A DNA stretch of 64,000 bases, from NCBI RefSeq assembly GCF_000508085.1, contig NZ_KI669560.1, positions 340,219-404,218 of the forward strand. Direction: 5' to 3'. Below are positions 44,343 to 52,468 of the stretch, in pieces. The notes beneath the pieces were generated by a model that searched no databases, had not been told where the DNA came from, and saw only the letters and a program-made list of their open reading frames with translations. The first letter of the stretch is position 1. The number at the start of each line of letters is the position of its first letter. This DNA comes from Sediminibacterium sp. C3. Its GTDB lineage: Bacteria; Bacteroidota; Bacteroidia; Chitinophagales; Chitinophagaceae. The position numbers and the translations under genes are program-made.

Positions 44343-44374
44343 CAAATAATAAATCATATATTCCAAATAATAAA
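44343..44374. promoter_or_regulatory. Pair of 11-bp direct repeats, 21-bp period: putative LytTR operator
   Basis: CAAATAATAAA occurs at 44343-44353 and again at 44364-44374, start-to-start 21 bp. LytTR regulators typically bind two direct half-sites two helical turns (about 21 bp) apart. The pair lies between the divergent kinase and LytTR genes. Confidence 0.6.
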
Positions 44375-44430
44375 CAGCACTATTCTTGTTGGGGGGATTA
44401 ATCTAAGTTAGCTCAAAAATTAATTTAAAC

Positions 44431-44460
44431 CCTACTATGTAGGGAGAAAATTTTATCTCC
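44431..44460 (+). promoter_or_regulatory. Two small inverted repeats before the orphan LytTR start
   Basis: CCTAC-TAT-GTAGG (44431-44443) and GGAGA...TCTCC (44443-44460) stand in tandem and end 4 nt before the ATG at 44465. They could fold in the mRNA leader and affect initiation; no known riboswitch is recognised. Confidence 0.3.
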
Positions 44461-44464
44461 GCAT

Positions 44465-44878
44465 ATGCTGGAAACCAATAAGTTACTAACAAACCAATAT
44501 CAAGATTTACTTATAGCCCATTTGAGTAGGCTATTATCCAAACAAATAATTACACTTCAAACAACTGAAGAAATAATATTGGTTAACACGGCTGATATTA
44601 TTTATTGCTCAAGTGCTATTAATTACACTACAATCTGGTTAATTGAGAAAAAAAAGATTGTTATAGCAAAAACCCTCGGGGATATAGAGCAACAATTAAA
44701 AGAGTATAATTTTTTTAGAATTCATCAATCATATCTCATTAATCTGCTTTGGCTAAAACAATTTAAAAAAGCTAAAGGTGGTTATGCAATTATGATTGAT
44801 GATACAAAATTGGAAGTGTCCAGTAGAAAAAGAGAAGCATTTCTAAAATATATTACTCGTTACACAAAATTGACATAA
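44465..44878 (+). CDS. Orphan LytTR DNA-binding protein without receiver domain
   Basis: 137 residues: a short helical N-terminus (about 35 residues) and a full LytTR domain (VNTADIIYCSSAINYTTIW, then FFRIHQSYLINLLWLKQF and a basic KREAFLKYI). No phospho-acceptor domain exists, so activity must be set by abundance or by a partner. The DNA-binding half is clearly related to that of the interrupted regulator (compare FFRVHNSHLINLSFI), suggesting similar target sites. Direct repeats with 21-bp spacing lie before this gene and before the YIP1 operon that follows it. Confidence 0.88.
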   Translation: MLETNKLLTNQYQDLLIAHLSRLLSKQIITLQTTEEIILVNTADIIYCSSAINYTTIWLIEKKKIVIAKTLGDIEQQLKEYNFFRIHQSYLINLLWLKQFKKAKGGYAIMIDDTKLEVSSRKREAFLKYITRYTKLT

Positions 44879-44884
44879 TACGTG

Positions 44885-44917
44885 CGAATAATAAATGGTA
44901 TTCTACGAATAATAAAT
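44885..44917. promoter_or_regulatory. Pair of 12-bp direct repeats, 21-bp period: putative LytTR operator of the YIP1 operon
   Basis: CGAATAATAAAT occurs at 44885-44896 and 44906-44917, start-to-start 21 bp. It shares AATAATAAA with the pair at 44343-44374 and lies 50-85 bp before the ATG at 44969. Confidence 0.65.
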
Positions 44918-44968
44918 CGCACTTATTCTCTCGATACTATTCTAATAAGTTAGAGCAAAATATATAAT

Positions 44969-45667
44969 ATGGTATCAACCAACCAACCGCTTAATCAACC
45001 TTCACATACTAACAATTCCACTAATAGTGGTTGGTTCGACAAAGAAAAGATTAAAGACTTCTACAAAGAAAGTTTACCGAAAATTTTAAAAACAATCTTC
45101 ACGGAACCGATTGAAGGAACCTATTCACTGCTATCCGAAAAAACTGAAACTAGTTACTTTAACTCTTTAGTACTCCTAATATCTACAGGCATCCATTATA
45201 TATTAATCCTGTATATAATAGCAGGAGACATGCGATCGATGGTTGGCTTTGGAACCTTAGTAAAAATTGGTTTAGAAATTATTGCGTTTATGCTCGTGAT
45301 TACTGCTATAAGTTTTGGCATTAAGTCTATTTCAGGTAAACCCTCTTTTAAGAATGAGTTACTTACAGGTGCACTTTATGGTATTCCTCTTACTTTACTT
45401 ATCATTAGCGTACTCCTATTAAACTTCTTTTCTAAAAGCTTAGATGTTACAGACCTCCTCTCTGACAGAAGTTTAAAAGCACTTCAAAGTGGCGGTATCA
45501 TCATAGGATTTTTAATGCTCTATATTTTTTTCATGTTTATCAATATCATCCAACAATCACTAAAATCCGCAGGTAGAAAAGACTCAATAGCCTGGTATAT
45601 ATCCCCAATTGCAGTACTTACTGCCTTCTATATTACTTCAATAATTATCGAAAAACAACTTAAATAA
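44969..45667 (+). CDS. YIP1-family membrane protein
   Basis: 232 residues: a polar Asn/Thr/Ser-rich N-terminus of about 65 residues, then five membrane helices (LVLLISTGIHYILILYII; LEIIAFMLVITAISFGI; TGALYGIPLTLLIISVLLL; GGIIIGFLMLYIFFMFI; ISPIAVLTAFYITSIII). The layout fits the YIP1 fold; function in bacteria is unknown. First gene of a tight plus-strand set (9-bp gap to the WG-repeat gene) preceded by the putative LytTR operator. Confidence 0.75.
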   Translation: MVSTNQPLNQPSHTNNSTNSGWFDKEKIKDFYKESLPKILKTIFTEPIEGTYSLLSEKTETSYFNSLVLLISTGIHYILILYIIAGDMRSMVGFGTLVKIGLEIIAFMLVITAISFGIKSISGKPSFKNELLTGALYGIPLTLLIISVLLLNFFSKSLDVTDLLSDRSLKALQSGGIIIGFLMLYIFFMFINIIQQSLKSAGRKDSIAWYISPIAVLTAFYITSIIIEKQLK

Positions 45668-45676
45668 ATATTTTAT

Positions 45677-47233
45677 ATGAAAAATTTACACCTCTCTAGC
45701 ATAATTTTAGCTATAACTATTTTTTTAACTAGTTGTGATTCAGGATCTGGCAATAGTATTGGAAAGGAAATTGATCTTATCCCCGTATCAAACGGTGATA
45801 CCTGGGGATACATTAATAAAGAAGGAGAATTTAAAATTAATACTCAGTTTGTTTATGCCGGTTTATTTAATGATGGGATAGCATTAGTTAAAACCGACGG
45901 CGAAAATAATACTTATGGCTATATAGACGAAAGTGGGAAGTACCTCATTAATCCTTCTTTTCTCCAAGCCACCAATTTTAATAATGGTATCGCAGTAGTT
46001 GTATCGCCGAATGAGGTTCCTAAAGCCATCAATAAAAAGGGGGAGGTACTATTTCCACTAACAGGCGCAGAAAAAGCGATGGAACCGAGAGGTGGCTTTA
46101 TTGCCTTTGCCATACAAAAGGATAACGAACAACTTTGGGGATTTGCTGATCTAAAGGGAAAAACTATTATCAACCCTCAGTTTAAGCAAGTAGGCTATTT
46201 TAGTGAAGATCTATGTGCTGTAGCAGATAAAACAGGTAAATGGGGATTTATAGATGAGCAAGGAAAAATCATTATAAATCCGCAGTTTCAGTTCGCAGAA
46301 GCATTTCAGGGTGAAGAAGCTATTGTTATTAACGACCGTAAGGTAGGTTTAATTGATAAAACTGGGAAATACATCATTAATCCACAATTTGAACAGCTGG
46401 TAAGAGATGGAAATTTGTTTGTGGTAAGGAGTGGTGGTAAGTTTGGTTGGGCCGATAAAGAAGGAAAATTTGTTATCAACCCGCAATTCGAAGCTACTTA
46501 TGGCTTTGCTGGCAGCAAAATGGCTGCAGTAATGAGTGGGAGAAGTTGGGGCTATGTAGATAAAGAGGGAAAATATATTATCAACCCGCAATTTTCTTAT
46601 GCAAGTCCATTTAACGGTTCAGTAGCAGTTGTAAGTAACGGCTCACAAGTAGGCATTATCGACAAAGAAGGAAAATATTTGGTTAATCCTCAATTCAGTG
46701 GCGTTTCAAGTGATTATGCCGGAGCCCTGATTGGTAAAAGTACAACTGGCACTGTTGTCTCGGATTTCGTAGATATTGGTTCTGCAATTAATAAACTTCA
46801 TGGAGAGATTACAGATAAAACCGTTGCTGGTTTCAGCTTTGCTAGTAAAGTTGGGGAGATCATTCAAAAATTTAGTAAAACACCCGCAAACTATAGCTAC
46901 TCAAATAGAAATGTTTATTTATTCGAAAGAGAACAAATAAGTCCGGGAATTAAACTAAGCCTAGAAATCGGCGGAATCATATTTATTTCTAGAGGATGGA
47001 ATTATGAACTAAATCCCGAAGCGTATCCTGATCAGTTTCAATATAGAATTGATTTAGAAGGAAAGGCTATAAGTAAGGTAAAGGATCTGATGCAAGGATT
47101 AAAGAATGCTTTTGCAGGATATACACTAACAAGTGGCGATAATAGCGATATAGAGATGAGCAATAGCTATCAAAAAATTTCGATTGCAGATAGAGAATCG
47201 GCAATTTATGTTGAAATAACCAAACTCAATTAA
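45677..47233 (+). CDS. WG-repeat lipoprotein
   Basis: 518 residues. A signal peptide with lipobox FLTSCDSG (Cys20) is followed by about nine WG repeats (GYIDESGKYLINPSF, GFIDEQGKIIINPQF, GLIDKTGKYIINPQF, GWADKEGKFVINPQF and others) over residues 30-350. The C-terminal 160 residues form a separate domain with KTPANYSYSNRNVYLFERE and an amphipathic helix, which I do not recognise. It is probably anchored at the cell surface or in the periplasm. Gaps of 9 and 8 bp to its neighbours indicate an operon. Confidence 0.88.
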   Translation: MKNLHLSSIILAITIFLTSCDSGSGNSIGKEIDLIPVSNGDTWGYINKEGEFKINTQFVYAGLFNDGIALVKTDGENNTYGYIDESGKYLINPSFLQATNFNNGIAVVVSPNEVPKAINKKGEVLFPLTGAEKAMEPRGGFIAFAIQKDNEQLWGFADLKGKTIINPQFKQVGYFSEDLCAVADKTGKWGFIDEQGKIIINPQFQFAEAFQGEEAIVINDRKVGLIDKTGKYIINPQFEQLVRDGNLFVVRSGGKFGWADKEGKFVINPQFEATYGFAGSKMAAVMSGRSWGYVDKEGKYIINPQFSYASPFNGSVAVVSNGSQVGIIDKEGKYLVNPQFSGVSSDYAGALIGKSTTGTVVSDFVDIGSAINKLHGEITDKTVAGFSFASKVGEIIQKFSKTPANYSYSNRNVYLFEREQISPGIKLSLEIGGIIFISRGWNYELNPEAYPDQFQYRIDLEGKAISKVKDLMQGLKNAFAGYTLTSGDNSDIEMSNSYQKISIADRESAIYVEITKLN

Positions 47234-47241
47234 TAACCTGT

Positions 47242-50187
47242 ATGAAAAAATTATTTTTATTGATATTGTTTATTGCACAGTATCTATGGTCAGATGGACA
47301 ATTTTTATTAGACACATCTTTCAATACTCCTAGTCTAGAAGAAAAACTACCTCGCGGATTTAATTTAGGAATTGGAAATGCAATAAGTGATATGGCATTA
47401 CAAAAAGATGGTAAGCTAATTGTAGTAGGAAGTTTTGAAGAGTACAATGGGAGAAAGCGGAATCGTATTTGTAGAATTTTATCGAACGGAGAAATAGATG
47501 AGGGTTTTATAACTGGCAGTGGGTTTAACGCTAGCGCCAATATTGTTAAAATTCAAAATGATGGCAAAATTTTAATTGCAGGAAGATTCAATGTTTATAA
47601 CAACATGCCATGCGCTGGCTTAGTGCGATTGAATGAAAATGGAACTATTGATAAAACATTTAATCTTCCTACGAGAATACAAGGAACAATAAACGACATA
47701 TTACCAACTGAAGACGGAAAAGTATTTATTGCAGGTAGATTTAATCAATACAATAATGTTTTTGTAAAAGGTGTAGTCCGCCTATTAAATGACGGAAGTG
47801 TCGATAATACTTTTGCTTTGCCAAGTGGTTTTGATGGTGGTGTTAATAGTATTGCAATACAAAAAAATAAAATTATAATTGGAGGTGACTTTACCTTTAA
47901 CCTGGGCAGTGGTCTACTTATCAGCAAATTAACCAGATTAACAGCCAGCGGCTCTTTTGATATAACCTACAACGCAAGTGGCAAAGGTTTTGAAACCTCA
48001 GGTGGAAACGTACTAAAAGTATATATTCAACCCGACAACAAAATTTTAGTTTCGGGTAATTTTAAAAAATATAATGACAATGTTGTAAATAGATTTATTA
48101 GAATTAATGAAAACGGTTGGTTAGATAAAAAATTCAATAATAATATCGATTCTAAAAAATTTGGCTCTGTAGAAGGAGAAATAGATAAAATTTATTGTGC
48201 TGCAGATGGTAGCATTTATTTAGGTGGTGAATTTGAATCATTTGGAAACTACATACGATTTGGTTTTGTAAAATTAGACGCACAAGGAAATGTTGTTCGT
48301 GAATTTTATGATAATAATGTACTTACTGGTCAAAGGCCTATCATTACTTCTTTTGCGGTACTACCTTCTGGAGAGTATATTGTTGGAGGGAGATTTGAAT
48401 ATTTAAACGGTTTCAAAAGAAACTCAATTGCGTTATTAGATAATAGAGGCTCAATATCAAAAAAACTATTTTTTGTATCAAAAGGAGTAAGTGGCCCAGT
48501 TACCCATATTATTCCATTTAAAGGAAAATTCTTACTTGCGGGTAAGTTTAATTTTTATGACGATGAAGTGGTAAATGGAATAACCCTGATAGATGAAAAA
48601 GGGGAAAGAGATGCATCATTTAATTTTTCTTCGGTATCCTTTAGAACAGAAACAATTTCAGATGTAAAAGTGTTGAAAAATGGTCAGATTTTACTTGCCG
48701 GTATTTTTAATCCAACTAATGCAAATAATAGCCATAAAATATTAAAGCTGAATGAGGACGGCTCTATTGAAGAGAGCTTCTATATTGGCGCAAACATTGA
48801 TAATTATGTTTACAGTATTGATGAACAAAGCGATGGAAAAATTATAGTTGGGGGTGACTTTAAGAAAGTAGACGGTATTAGTAAAGTGGGTATTATAAGA
48901 ATTAATATTGAGGGATCTATTGATAACAGTTTTAACAGTAACAACAGTTTAGATATGTTCATCAAAAAAATTGTCGTTGATAAAGAAACAGATAAGATTT
49001 TTGTTTCTGGAAGATATACTCATCCTTCAAGAAGGGTCTACATTAACTTACAACGATTAATGCCCAATGGAAATATAGACAATACTTTCAACTTTAGTTT
49101 ATTTGAAAATAAGGATGTCAAGGGTTTTACCATTGATAACAAAAAGCGAATTTTAGCTTATGGAGGTCTAAATACACAAGCTAATGCAAGGACAGAAATT
49201 ATTAGGGTTGACTATAACGGCAATTACGATCCATCTTTTTTAATAGATCCTAAATTTTACAAATATGGGAACTATGTTAACAGAGTACTTGTGCTACCTA
49301 CAAATGATATAATGGTTGGATTCCAAAGCCCCCCTAATGGAGATAATATATCTGAAAATAATTCAATTATTAGGCTAAACGATAACGGGGCAGTAAGTAC
49401 TAACTTTAAATTTAGTTCAAACATGAATTTGGGTACACAAGGTGAAATGTTTGGAACAATGAATAGCTCTATATTGTTAAACAATAATACCCTTTTGGTT
49501 GGAGGTAATTTTAATTTTATCGATAATCACTACATAAATTATTTAGCTAAGTTAAAAGTTAGCAGTTCTGTTAATATTTTAAATCAGCCTAGCTCTACAA
49601 TTAATTCAGGCAAAATCGAAACAGAAAAAGATGTACCATTAAATGCACTGGCAAAAGCGTTATTTAAAAACAAAAAAACTTTGCTTACTAACCAAGAGAA
49701 AAACTTGCTGTCAAATACTATTAGTGATTTTAAGATCGGGAAAAATGCCATTGAATTTTTTATAATTAACGACAAAGATGATTATGAGAGACCCGAAGAT
49801 GACCTTATACCTGTAAATATTAGTGTGAATGTGTTGGATCTAAACGATGACAGGAAAGACGAAGTAATTATTCAAATGAGTTCATCTATTTATGGTAGAG
49901 AAGGATCGCCGATTTTTATTTATTCACTTATAAATGGACAATTCACCAGAATATTAAATGACTCCGGAATATCGGTAGAAGTAAATACTAATACAAAAAG
50001 CGGATATAAGGAGATTGCTTTAATTAATCCAAATGGAGATATTAAGAAACCAGATGGGAGAAAATACACCATTTATAGTTTTAAAAAAGAGGATTATCAA
50101 ATGGTTGCAAAAACAAAACTTACTACCATACCTAAATGGGAAAAAATAGAAACCCTTTCAACTAAATATCAATCAACAATAAAATAA
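47242..50187 (+). CDS. Exported delta-60-repeat beta-propeller protein
   Basis: 981 residues, signal peptide to about residue 19. Residues 30-780 hold about 12 delta-60 repeats of 50-60 residues, each with a DGKILIAGRFN- or DNKILVSGNFK-like strand and a RLNENGTIDKTF-like end, forming tandem propeller blades. The C-terminal 190 residues are different: a charged helical linker, then VNISVNVLDLNDDRKDEVII, an FG-GAP/VCBS-like calcium-loop segment. No C-terminal type IX sorting domain is evident. It likely acts on or outside the outer membrane with the WG-repeat lipoprotein upstream. Confidence 0.87.
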   Translation: MKKLFLLILFIAQYLWSDGQFLLDTSFNTPSLEEKLPRGFNLGIGNAISDMALQKDGKLIVVGSFEEYNGRKRNRICRILSNGEIDEGFITGSGFNASANIVKIQNDGKILIAGRFNVYNNMPCAGLVRLNENGTIDKTFNLPTRIQGTINDILPTEDGKVFIAGRFNQYNNVFVKGVVRLLNDGSVDNTFALPSGFDGGVNSIAIQKNKIIIGGDFTFNLGSGLLISKLTRLTASGSFDITYNASGKGFETSGGNVLKVYIQPDNKILVSGNFKKYNDNVVNRFIRINENGWLDKKFNNNIDSKKFGSVEGEIDKIYCAADGSIYLGGEFESFGNYIRFGFVKLDAQGNVVREFYDNNVLTGQRPIITSFAVLPSGEYIVGGRFEYLNGFKRNSIALLDNRGSISKKLFFVSKGVSGPVTHIIPFKGKFLLAGKFNFYDDEVVNGITLIDEKGERDASFNFSSVSFRTETISDVKVLKNGQILLAGIFNPTNANNSHKILKLNEDGSIEESFYIGANIDNYVYSIDEQSDGKIIVGGDFKKVDGISKVGIIRINIEGSIDNSFNSNNSLDMFIKKIVVDKETDKIFVSGRYTHPSRRVYINLQRLMPNGNIDNTFNFSLFENKDVKGFTIDNKKRILAYGGLNTQANARTEIIRVDYNGNYDPSFLIDPKFYKYGNYVNRVLVLPTNDIMVGFQSPPNGDNISENNSIIRLNDNGAVSTNFKFSSNMNLGTQGEMFGTMNSSILLNNNTLLVGGNFNFIDNHYINYLAKLKVSSSVNILNQPSSTINSGKIETEKDVPLNALAKALFKNKKTLLTNQEKNLLSNTISDFKIGKNAIEFFIINDKDDYERPEDDLIPVNISVNVLDLNDDRKDEVIIQMSSSIYGREGSPIFIYSLINGQFTRILNDSGISVEVNTNTKSGYKEIALINPNGDIKKPDGRKYTIYSFKKEDYQMVAKTKLTTIPKWEKIETLSTKYQSTIK

Positions 50188-50193
50188 TAAAGT

Positions 50194-50496
50194 ATGAAAA
50201 AAGTATCAATCTTCGTATTAACAATTATTTCTACTTGCACAATCTCTTGCTCCTCTGGATTATCAGGAATTTATAAACCATCTAGTAATAGTGGCTTAGG
50301 GGAAGTAATTGATCAAATTGAGTTCGTTTCAAGCTCTAAAGCAAAAATAACTTCTATGGGCATGAGTACTGAGGTAACTTATGAATTAAATGGCAAGGAA
50401 TTAAAATTTACTACTGACCAAGGAAATCAAATATTAACTATTGATGCCAATGGTTGTATAGATGGAGGAAAAATGTTAGGTAAATTTTGTAAATAA
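50194..50496 (+). CDS. Small lipoprotein
   Basis: 100 residues with lipobox TCTISCSSG (Cys about residue 18) and a compact beta-rich mature domain (IEFVSSSKAKITSMG, then YELNGKELKFTTDQGNQILT) that resembles small lipocalin-like or DUF-type stress domains without a firm match. It follows the delta-60 gene by 6 bp and is the last clear gene of the operon. Confidence 0.7.
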   Translation: MKKVSIFVLTIISTCTISCSSGLSGIYKPSSNSGLGEVIDQIEFVSSSKAKITSMGMSTEVTYELNGKELKFTTDQGNQILTIDANGCIDGGKMLGKFCK

Positions 50497-50507
50497 ATCT
50501 TACTTCA

Positions 50508-50633
50508 ATGTCCAGTAAAAGTTATAGAAGTGTATACGATGGAAAAATAGTTAATATAGGAGGTAATTATATTGACTATAATAACGATAGAATGGACCGA
50601 GATATACAATCTGGTGAAGGTGGAAGCCTATGA
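50508..50633 (+). CDS. Possible 41-residue peptide
   Basis: ATG at 50508, TGA at 50631-50633. The product is polar, Tyr/Asp/Asn/Gly-rich, without signal or motif, and its composition is compatible with a degenerate end of a delta-60 or WG-type gene. It sits 11 bp after the small lipoprotein. Coding status is uncertain. Confidence 0.3.
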   Translation: MSSKSYRSVYDGKIVNIGGNYIDYNNDRMDRDIQSGEGGSL

Positions 50634-50641
50634 AATTATAA

Positions 50642-50974
50642 ATGATTATAAATTATTTTTTAAACCAAGAACTGCAATCGTTTATGGACATTTGTGGCGC
50701 TTGTGAAAGAATTAAGAACACACCCATTCCCTATTCTTACAGTGCGTTTATTAAGAAATTTATTTTCTTATACATCATTACATTACCCTTAGGATTTGCA
50801 CTAACGCTTGGTTATTTTACCATACCAGCCACTTTGTTTATCAGCTATGTATTAACCAGTTTAGAATTGATTGCTGAAGAAATTGAAGACCCATTTGGCA
50901 ACGACGACAATGATTTGCCGATGGAAAAAATTGCCAATACCATTCAAAAAAACATTCAGGATATCTTGGCCTAA
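50642..50974 (+). pseudogene. C-terminal remnant of a bestrophin-family channel
   Basis: The 110-residue frame contains ICGACERIKNTPIPYSYSAF, a bestrophin signature, followed by two membrane helices and EEIEDPFGNDDNDLPMEKI, the conserved C-terminal acidic belt. Bacterial bestrophins are about 280-310 residues, so the N-terminal two-thirds are missing; an in-frame stop (50639-50641) stands just before the ATG. The missing part is not elsewhere in the window. The break coincides with the end of the accessory segment. A hairpin follows. Confidence 0.8.
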
Positions 50975-50991
50975 CCTTATCAAAAAAAGAA

Positions 50992-51009
50992 GGCCGGCTA
51001 ATGCCGGCC
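50992..51009. terminator. Bidirectional hairpin between the bestrophin remnant and msrB
   Basis: A 7-bp GC stem (GGCCGGC with GCCGGCC) and 4-nt loop, preceded by an A7 run that gives a U-tract for the minus strand. Confidence 0.8.
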
Positions 51010-51027
51010 CCTTCATTCTCAGTCTCA

Positions 51028-51588
51028 CTATCCCTTCTTCTCATTGTATTTTTTCTCAGCTTCAGCTGCTTTCTCAAAATCTAAGACGACCCCATTAATA
51101 CAAAAGCGTAAGCCAGTTGGGGGCGGACCATCTTCAAAAACATGACCTAGGTGCGATTTACAACGACCACATTGTACTTCTGTTCGCTGCATGCCGTGGG
51201 AATTATCAGGTAAATAAATGATGGCCCCTTTAGACAAAGGCTCATAAAAACTAGGCCAACCACAACCGCTGTCGAATTTGGTATCACTTTTAAATAAGCC
51301 ATTGCCACATACCGCGCAATAGTAAGTACCTACTTCTTTGAAATTCTCAAATTTGCTGGTCCAAGGACGTTCAGTACCTTTTTCTCTGGCGATATAATAC
51401 ACTTCCGGAGACAATATTTTTTTCCATTCACTGTCTTTTACAGCCACAGGCGCTTTTTGGCCCTTTACATAATACGGATTGTCTTTTTTGCTCATACTAT
51501 CTTTAACAAGTGTTTTGTTTGAATTGTTCTGCGCCTCACAACCAGTTAGGCTTAACAAACCGGCCAGTAAAAATGCTGTCCATTTCAT
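51028..51588 (-). CDS. msrB: Peptide-methionine (R)-S-oxide reductase, lipoprotein
   Basis: 186 residues. Signal peptide with lipobox LLSLTGCEA (Cys17), a charged spacer, then the full MsrB domain: zinc ligands in YCAVCG and QCGRCKSH, FDSGCGWPSFY substrate loop, HLGHVF and the catalytic Cys in LRFCINGV. It reduces methionine-R-sulfoxide in proteins; the lipid anchor puts it in the periplasm, unlike cytoplasmic MsrB. The resolving Cys is not obvious beyond GCGWPS. Monocistronic, ending at a terminator. Confidence 0.95.
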   Translation of the reverse strand: MKWTAFLLAGLLSLTGCEAQNNSNKTLVKDSMSKKDNPYYVKGQKAPVAVKDSEWKKILSPEVYYIAREKGTERPWTSKFENFKEVGTYYCAVCGNGLFKSDTKFDSGCGWPSFYEPLSKGAIIYLPDNSHGMQRTEVQCGRCKSHLGHVFEDGPPPTGLRFCINGVVLDFEKAAEAEKKYNEKKG

Positions 51589-51734
51589 ATTTGGGAAAGT
51601 TTAATGAATTCAATTTACGTATATAAGACAGTTAAGGTTTGTCCTTGTTGTGTTAAAACACTAAAATTTGGGTTAAAACCACTGTTTTGGGTGGATTTGG
51701 CCCATTTGTTAAAGGATTTTTAACAAGCCCTTTG

Positions 51735-51742
51735 TATATTTG
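51735..51742 (+). promoter_or_regulatory. -7 box of adk
   Basis: TATATTTG fits TAnnTTTG exactly and lies 25 bp before the adk ATG, room for a normal short leader. Confidence 0.5.
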
Positions 51743-51767
51743 TATCTCAAGCAAGCATCGACACCAC

Positions 51768-52346
51768 ATGTTTAATATTATTTTATTCGGTCCCCCCGGA
51801 AGTGGAAAAGGAACGCAGAGTGAGAAATTAATTGAAAAATACGGGTTAAAGCATTTGTCTACAGGCGATTTACTGCGCAGCGAAATTGCACGCCAAACCC
51901 CATTGGGGCTTGAAGCCAAAAACTTAATGGACAAAGGCCAATTGGTGCCAGATGAAGTAGTCATCGGCATGATTTCTTCGGCTTTAGAAGCCAATCCTGA
52001 TGCAAAAGGCTTTTTATTTGACGGATTTCCAAGAACAACCGCCCAAAGTGAGGCTTTAGACAAGCTTTTAAAGCTTAAACAGACCGAAATCGGGGTATTA
52101 ATTGCCATGGAAGTATCTGAGGAAGAACTGGTAAAACGCTTATTAAACCGCGGATTAACCAGTGGTAGAAGCGACGATACCAACGAATCGGTCATCAGAG
52201 CCCGTATTGTTGAGTATAAAAACAAGACAACAGTAGTGGCAAACTACTACAGCGAATTCAATAAAGTGGTCACAATTGCTGGCGAAGGCAGCGTTGAAGA
52301 AATTTTTTCTGCGCTTTGCAGCGAAATAGACAAACGGATGTCTTAA
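51768..52346 (+). CDS. adk: Adenylate kinase
   Basis: The start at 51768 (MFNIILFGPPGSGKGTQ) puts the Walker A loop at residues 8-16, as usual; an upstream 27-residue extension is not conserved-looking. The 192-residue product has LSTGDLLRSEI, the GFPRT AMP-binding motif (FDGFPRTTAQ) and a short LID (RGLTSGRSDD) without zinc cysteines, the form common in Bacteroidota. It interconverts ATP + AMP and 2 ADP in the cytoplasm. A strong terminator follows. Confidence 0.96.
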   Translation: MFNIILFGPPGSGKGTQSEKLIEKYGLKHLSTGDLLRSEIARQTPLGLEAKNLMDKGQLVPDEVVIGMISSALEANPDAKGFLFDGFPRTTAQSEALDKLLKLKQTEIGVLIAMEVSEEELVKRLLNRGLTSGRSDDTNESVIRARIVEYKNKTTVVANYYSEFNKVVTIAGEGSVEEIFSALCSEIDKRMS

Positions 52347-52391
52347 GTATAAGAACTGTTAAAGTTTTTTTGACCAATAACCAACTGCTAT

Positions 52392-52425
52392 ACCCGTCCC
52401 GATGATATCGGGACGGGTTTTTTTT
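52392..52425 (+). terminator. Rho-independent terminator of adk
   Basis: A perfect 12-bp stem (ACCCGTCCCGAT with ATCGGGACGGGT), 3-nt loop and T8 tail. Confidence 0.95.
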
Positions 52426-52452
52426 ATCCCTCCCAGATAAACTATCAATCGT

Positions 52453-52460
52453 TAGCTTTG
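52453..52460 (+). promoter_or_regulatory. -7 box of the paaZ operon
   Basis: TAGCTTTG matches the consensus; it ends 8 nt before the ATG at 52469, so the GTG at 52460 cannot be the start. Confidence 0.5.
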
Positions 52461-52468
52461 TGGCGAAA

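Noticed and set aside
45800-49560. Periodic repeats that could suggest a CRISPR array or tandem DNA repeat
   Set aside because: The period and sequence follow WG and delta-60 protein repeats in frame; units are degenerate at DNA level and lack spacer structure.
50841-51077. Minus-strand frame overlapping the bestrophin remnant and msrB end
   Set aside because: It spans a terminator hairpin and overlaps two better-supported genes; composition is not protein-like.
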